The position numbers and the translations under genes were made by a program. Source: Poecilobothrus nobilitatus (taxonomy: Eukaryota; Arthropoda; Insecta; Diptera; Dolichopodidae). From it: a DNA stretch of 64,000 bases. A model generated the notes under the pieces. It worked only from the letters and a program-made list of their open reading frames with translations, was not told the DNA's origin and did not search any database. The stretch lies in assembly GCA_947095535.1 (NCBI GenBank), contig OX352774.1, forward strand, positions 235,749,825-235,813,824, in the 5' to 3' direction. Position 1 is the stretch's first letter, and every line of letters begins with the position of its first letter. Positions 61,026 to 64,000 of the stretch are shown piece after piece.

Positions 61026-62632
61026 TTTTATACCCGTACGATAGGATCGGGTATAATAAAATTACTCCTCCGTTTGTAACACCTCGAAATAAGCGAGCTA
61101 GATATACCTTCAAAGGTATGGATCGGATCAGAAAAAAAATCTAAGAGCCAAAAATGAGATCTAACTTCTGTAAAATCTAATTTTGAGCCATGTCCGTCCG
61201 TCCGTCCGTCCGTCAGCACGCTAACTCAAAAACTAAGAAAGCTAGAATCTTGAAATTTACACAAAATATTTTGGGAGTAATTTGTAGGTTCCCTATTTTT
61301 TTTGGTTGAGTTTGGACCAAGCCTTAGGGTAGCTCTCGAACACCTAACTTTTAGATCCCCACATTTTTTTTGCAATAGAGCTATGAAATTAACTACTGAT
61401 AGATCTCACAAAAATATTAATTTTATTTTTAATAACTTTTTTTTGTAGCCCCACCCGTTACGGAGCTACAGCTCCCCAAAGGTTCAAAAAAGCTCTATAT
61501 TTAAATTGTTATAGCACAAGTTGTATAAGGTATATCTTCATTTTGAAAACGCCAAATGATTACTCCTTTCATTAGCTTTAACAGTATATATACAATAAAT
61601 ATATAATTTTGGCATACGGTGTCTTAATTTACCGTTATGCGAAATTCAAATTTTGCAAAATTCTTTAACCCTTCCATCTTCTAAACGGTTAAAGTTGGAA
61701 ACTTGAAATTTTGGCAGAAGTTAGATCTTTGAAAATTAGTATGAATCATTTCAGAAATTTTTTTTGTATCACCCCCCGTTTAGGAGCTGTAAGGGGTCAA
61801 AAACTGAAAATTTCCTATTTTTAAACACCTGTAACTTGAACACCTCTTAAAATTTTTTTGAAGTAATACACAAAAATTAAAGCTCCAACATTATACTTTT
61901 ATTTCTGTTAACAACTTTTTTTAATAATATAGGGTTACTTTATAATTGACGAAAGTGTTACTTGATTTTTTCAAATTTTCTAACAAATTTCTTTAACGAA
62001 TTTTTTCCATTTTGTTTTACTCGATAATTTGAAATTGTTGAGGATATAATGCGTAGTACAAAAAAATGTAAAGAAATAAACAACATAACGGTTGCTTGAA
62101 GAATTTTTATTTATATGATATTGATATATATACATACTTATATAATATCATGTTTATTTACATATCGTATATGTCACTAGTGAATGAATGATAAGAGTAT
62201 AGATGTATATTATATAGCGCCGTATTTACATACATATATGTATTTTATTGTACTTATAAGAAATTATTCTGTCAATGGAATATTTAAATATAATATAATA
62301 TAATATTTAAAATTATATTTACTGTTTTGTAAATTTAATATACATTTACCGCTTAGTATTAAATGGTACTATAGAATATTTGAAAAAGTTTTGGATTGAT
62401 AATCGTTATGTGGAAGGTTAGAATCTGCTTTTGAAGAATGTACATATAAATATATAGTTTGAATATATGTACAACCCATAGTTCTAGAAATTATAAAATT
62501 CACCCAAATTATTTTAAAATACTAAAAAATTAAAAAAATAATATTGTAAGCAGAGTGACAGGCTGTGAACATACTAACGGTTCGTACGGGTATCTAAGAG
62601 TTGACAAAGTCAACTGTATTCTTCCTCGTTTT
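61026..62632 (+). mobile_element. Helentron/DINE-like element, family A, copy 2 (full length)
   Basis: The clearest copy. Start hairpin ATACCCG / CGGGTAT (61030-61054), conserved block CTCCTCCGTTTGTAACACCT with CTCGAAATAAGCGAGCTAGA, (GTCC)6 tract at 61191-61214, a body containing the palindromic GGAGCTACAGCTCC block (about 61460), TCGTACGGGTAT at 62582-62593, end hairpin AGTTGAC / GTCAACT (62599-62615), then CTTCCTCGTTTT. The match to 37121-38692 (opposite strand) is nearly base for base over about 1.5 kb, so both are young. No transposase or Rep/helicase is encoded, so it depends on an autonomous element elsewhere. The frame at 61028-61219 is incidental. Confidence 0.78.
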
Positions 62633-63731
62633 CTTTTATTATTATCCTTCTAAATAATCCTTATATAACGTTATTAATCGTTATAATCAACATTAACAGT
62701 ATTAGGATAATTTTCATCATCAGGGAGTAGAGTACATATAAACATACATGATAATTCTTTTGATGCCAGTTAATTGCAAATCAAAGATCTCTGTTTAATG
62801 ATTGTACCTTAAGTGTTAATATAACATTTGATTAAGGATTAAAAAGTAACATAATCATCCACTAAAATAAAAATAAAGCAAAGACCAAATGGAAAAGAAC
62901 AACAAAAAATTTATTGCTTTTAGCGAACATATTTTAGTTGTTTTTTTTTCATCAGAAGTAACAGCAGTAGAAACGATTCGAGTAGTTGTAAGTGGAAATA
63001 TTTTAATAATATTATGTTATATAACATTCAAGGATAATTGGAAAATTGTCGAAATTAAAATTTTGAAAATTTTCTTGATAAAATTAAAATGAAATATGAA
63101 AATCTATTCAAAGAAATTGCTAAAATTTAATATTAAAATTAAATTGGAGGAAATAAAATTGTTGAAAAAATTTTTGGAGAATTTGTTTCAAACCTACATC
63201 TTCGACTATATCCTTTGTTAATTAGATATTCCACTTAAAATTCTTAATAAATCGAATATAATAAATGACGGTATAATTTTCCCTTTATCCTGAAATTTAA
63301 TATTGTAATATTAGATTTGTTATTCTGTTTTATCCTTAATGCCATAAACAAAAATATGTATGTTCACTGATAGCAATAAATTTATTTCAACGTAAATCAA
63401 ATATTTTATTCACATTTAAGTTGCAATCATTAAAATAGTCTTTGATTTTCCAATTAACTCGAATAAAATGATTCTGATTTGTTTTTTTTATTGTAATAAT
63501 GAAAATGATTCTAATGTTGTTGATATTGATGAATAAAGATAATATTAAATTGATTGCATAATAATAATTAAATAAACTAATTATTACCGATATCACAAAA
63601 TTAATCTATAAAAATAAAAAGAAAATTTCATTACCAAAATCTGCAGAAAATACATCCAGAAGATACAAAAAAATCTTAAATTATCTTAAAATCTAAAATT
63701 TTTTTTTTCATAATAATCCTAAAAAAACTAG
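62633..63731. other. AT-rich non-coding stretch
   Basis: No gene is supported. Frames at 62889-63092 and 63387-63596 are short and without motif. Confidence 0.5.
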
Positions 63732-64000
63732 GTAGAATGTAAACCAACGGTTTTTAAAACCGCACATTTCCAAAAGACAATACACACTGTTTTGTGACTT
63801 GCACAAAAATTTGAAAATTTCATGTAATAAGAAAAAAACGTGAAAATAGGACTATTCTGAAATTTTGAAAGGCTGTCGGAACCCTATATAAGTAAGAAAA
63901 ACCGTTAACACACTTAAAAATATATTATTGAACCTTAAATTTTCATGTTTTGCCGAAGAAAAATTTTTACAGGTATTTAAAAATAGCAAATTTACTTGTA
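63732..64000 (-). mobile_element. Helentron/DINE-like element, family B, cut by the window edge
   Basis: GGTAGAATGTAAACCAACGG, the hairpin AAACC / GGTTT, CCGCACATTTCC and the following 200 bp match the left end of the element at 51237-52585 closely (TTGAAAATTTCATGTAAT, GTTAACACAC, ATATATTATTGAACCTT). The rest lies outside the window. Confidence 0.7.

Noticed and set aside
38544..61214. (GGAC)n/(GTCC)n tracts as a CRISPR-like or independent satellite array
   Set aside because: Each tract is a short internal part of a Helentron-like element at a fixed place, not a spaced array.
37121..62632. Classical Helitron ends (5' TC, 3' CTRR)
   Set aside because: The element ends are TTTT-rich with a hairpin and lack CTRR, so a Helentron/DINE-like reading fits better than a canonical Helitron.

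Overview
The window looks like nuclear DNA of an insect, most likely a dipteran. It is extremely AT-rich, full of poly(A)/poly(T) runs and (TA)n or TATG-type microsatellites. Its one clear gene has a 19.8 kb first coding intron, a 70 bp second intron and Asn/Gln-homopolymer-rich exons. Dispersed repeats include tRNA-derived SINEs, non-LTR retrotransposon tails and elements with a (GTCC)n tract and terminal hairpins, like the DINE-1/Helentron-associated elements of flies. The species cannot be told from the sequence.

Layout. 1-33381: no protein-coding gene that I can support. It holds a 306 bp inverted-repeat element with CpG-rich content (2163-2468), two copies of an old dispersed repeat (4150, 12005), three tRNA-like SINE heads or bodies (7615, 20252, 27121), a mariner-like non-autonomous element (13239-14187), two non-LTR retrotransposon families (16828, 21903, plus 3' tails at 11218 and 26267), a Helentron-like element (23705), a tandem 26.5-27.0 kb array and decayed element relics. 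33382-58878: the plus-strand gene, with a probable 5' leader exon, coding exon 1 (34175-35062), a repeat-filled intron 1, coding exon 2 (54873-55620), a 70 bp intron and coding exon 3 (55691-58878). The phases join exactly into 1607 codons plus stop. Intron 1 carries Helentron-like elements, a LINE relic, a SINE with target-site duplication, a decayed coding relic on the minus strand and a 15-bp minisatellite. 58879-64000: 3' flank, one full Helentron-like element (61026-62632) and the start of another at the right edge.

The gene product is not one I recognise. It is a large, mostly disordered protein with one coiled coil (about residues 386-475), a spaced-cysteine segment, a PP1-type RVxF motif and a polyproline SH3-type motif. 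This suggests a scaffold or adaptor, which is inference.

The most interesting structure lies in the repeats. Several diverged elements keep a small hairpin at each end while the stem sequence changes in a compensated way, and two families with different ends share the same internal module. One near-identical pair (37.1 kb and 61.0 kb) lies in inverted orientation on either side of coding exons 2 and 3.
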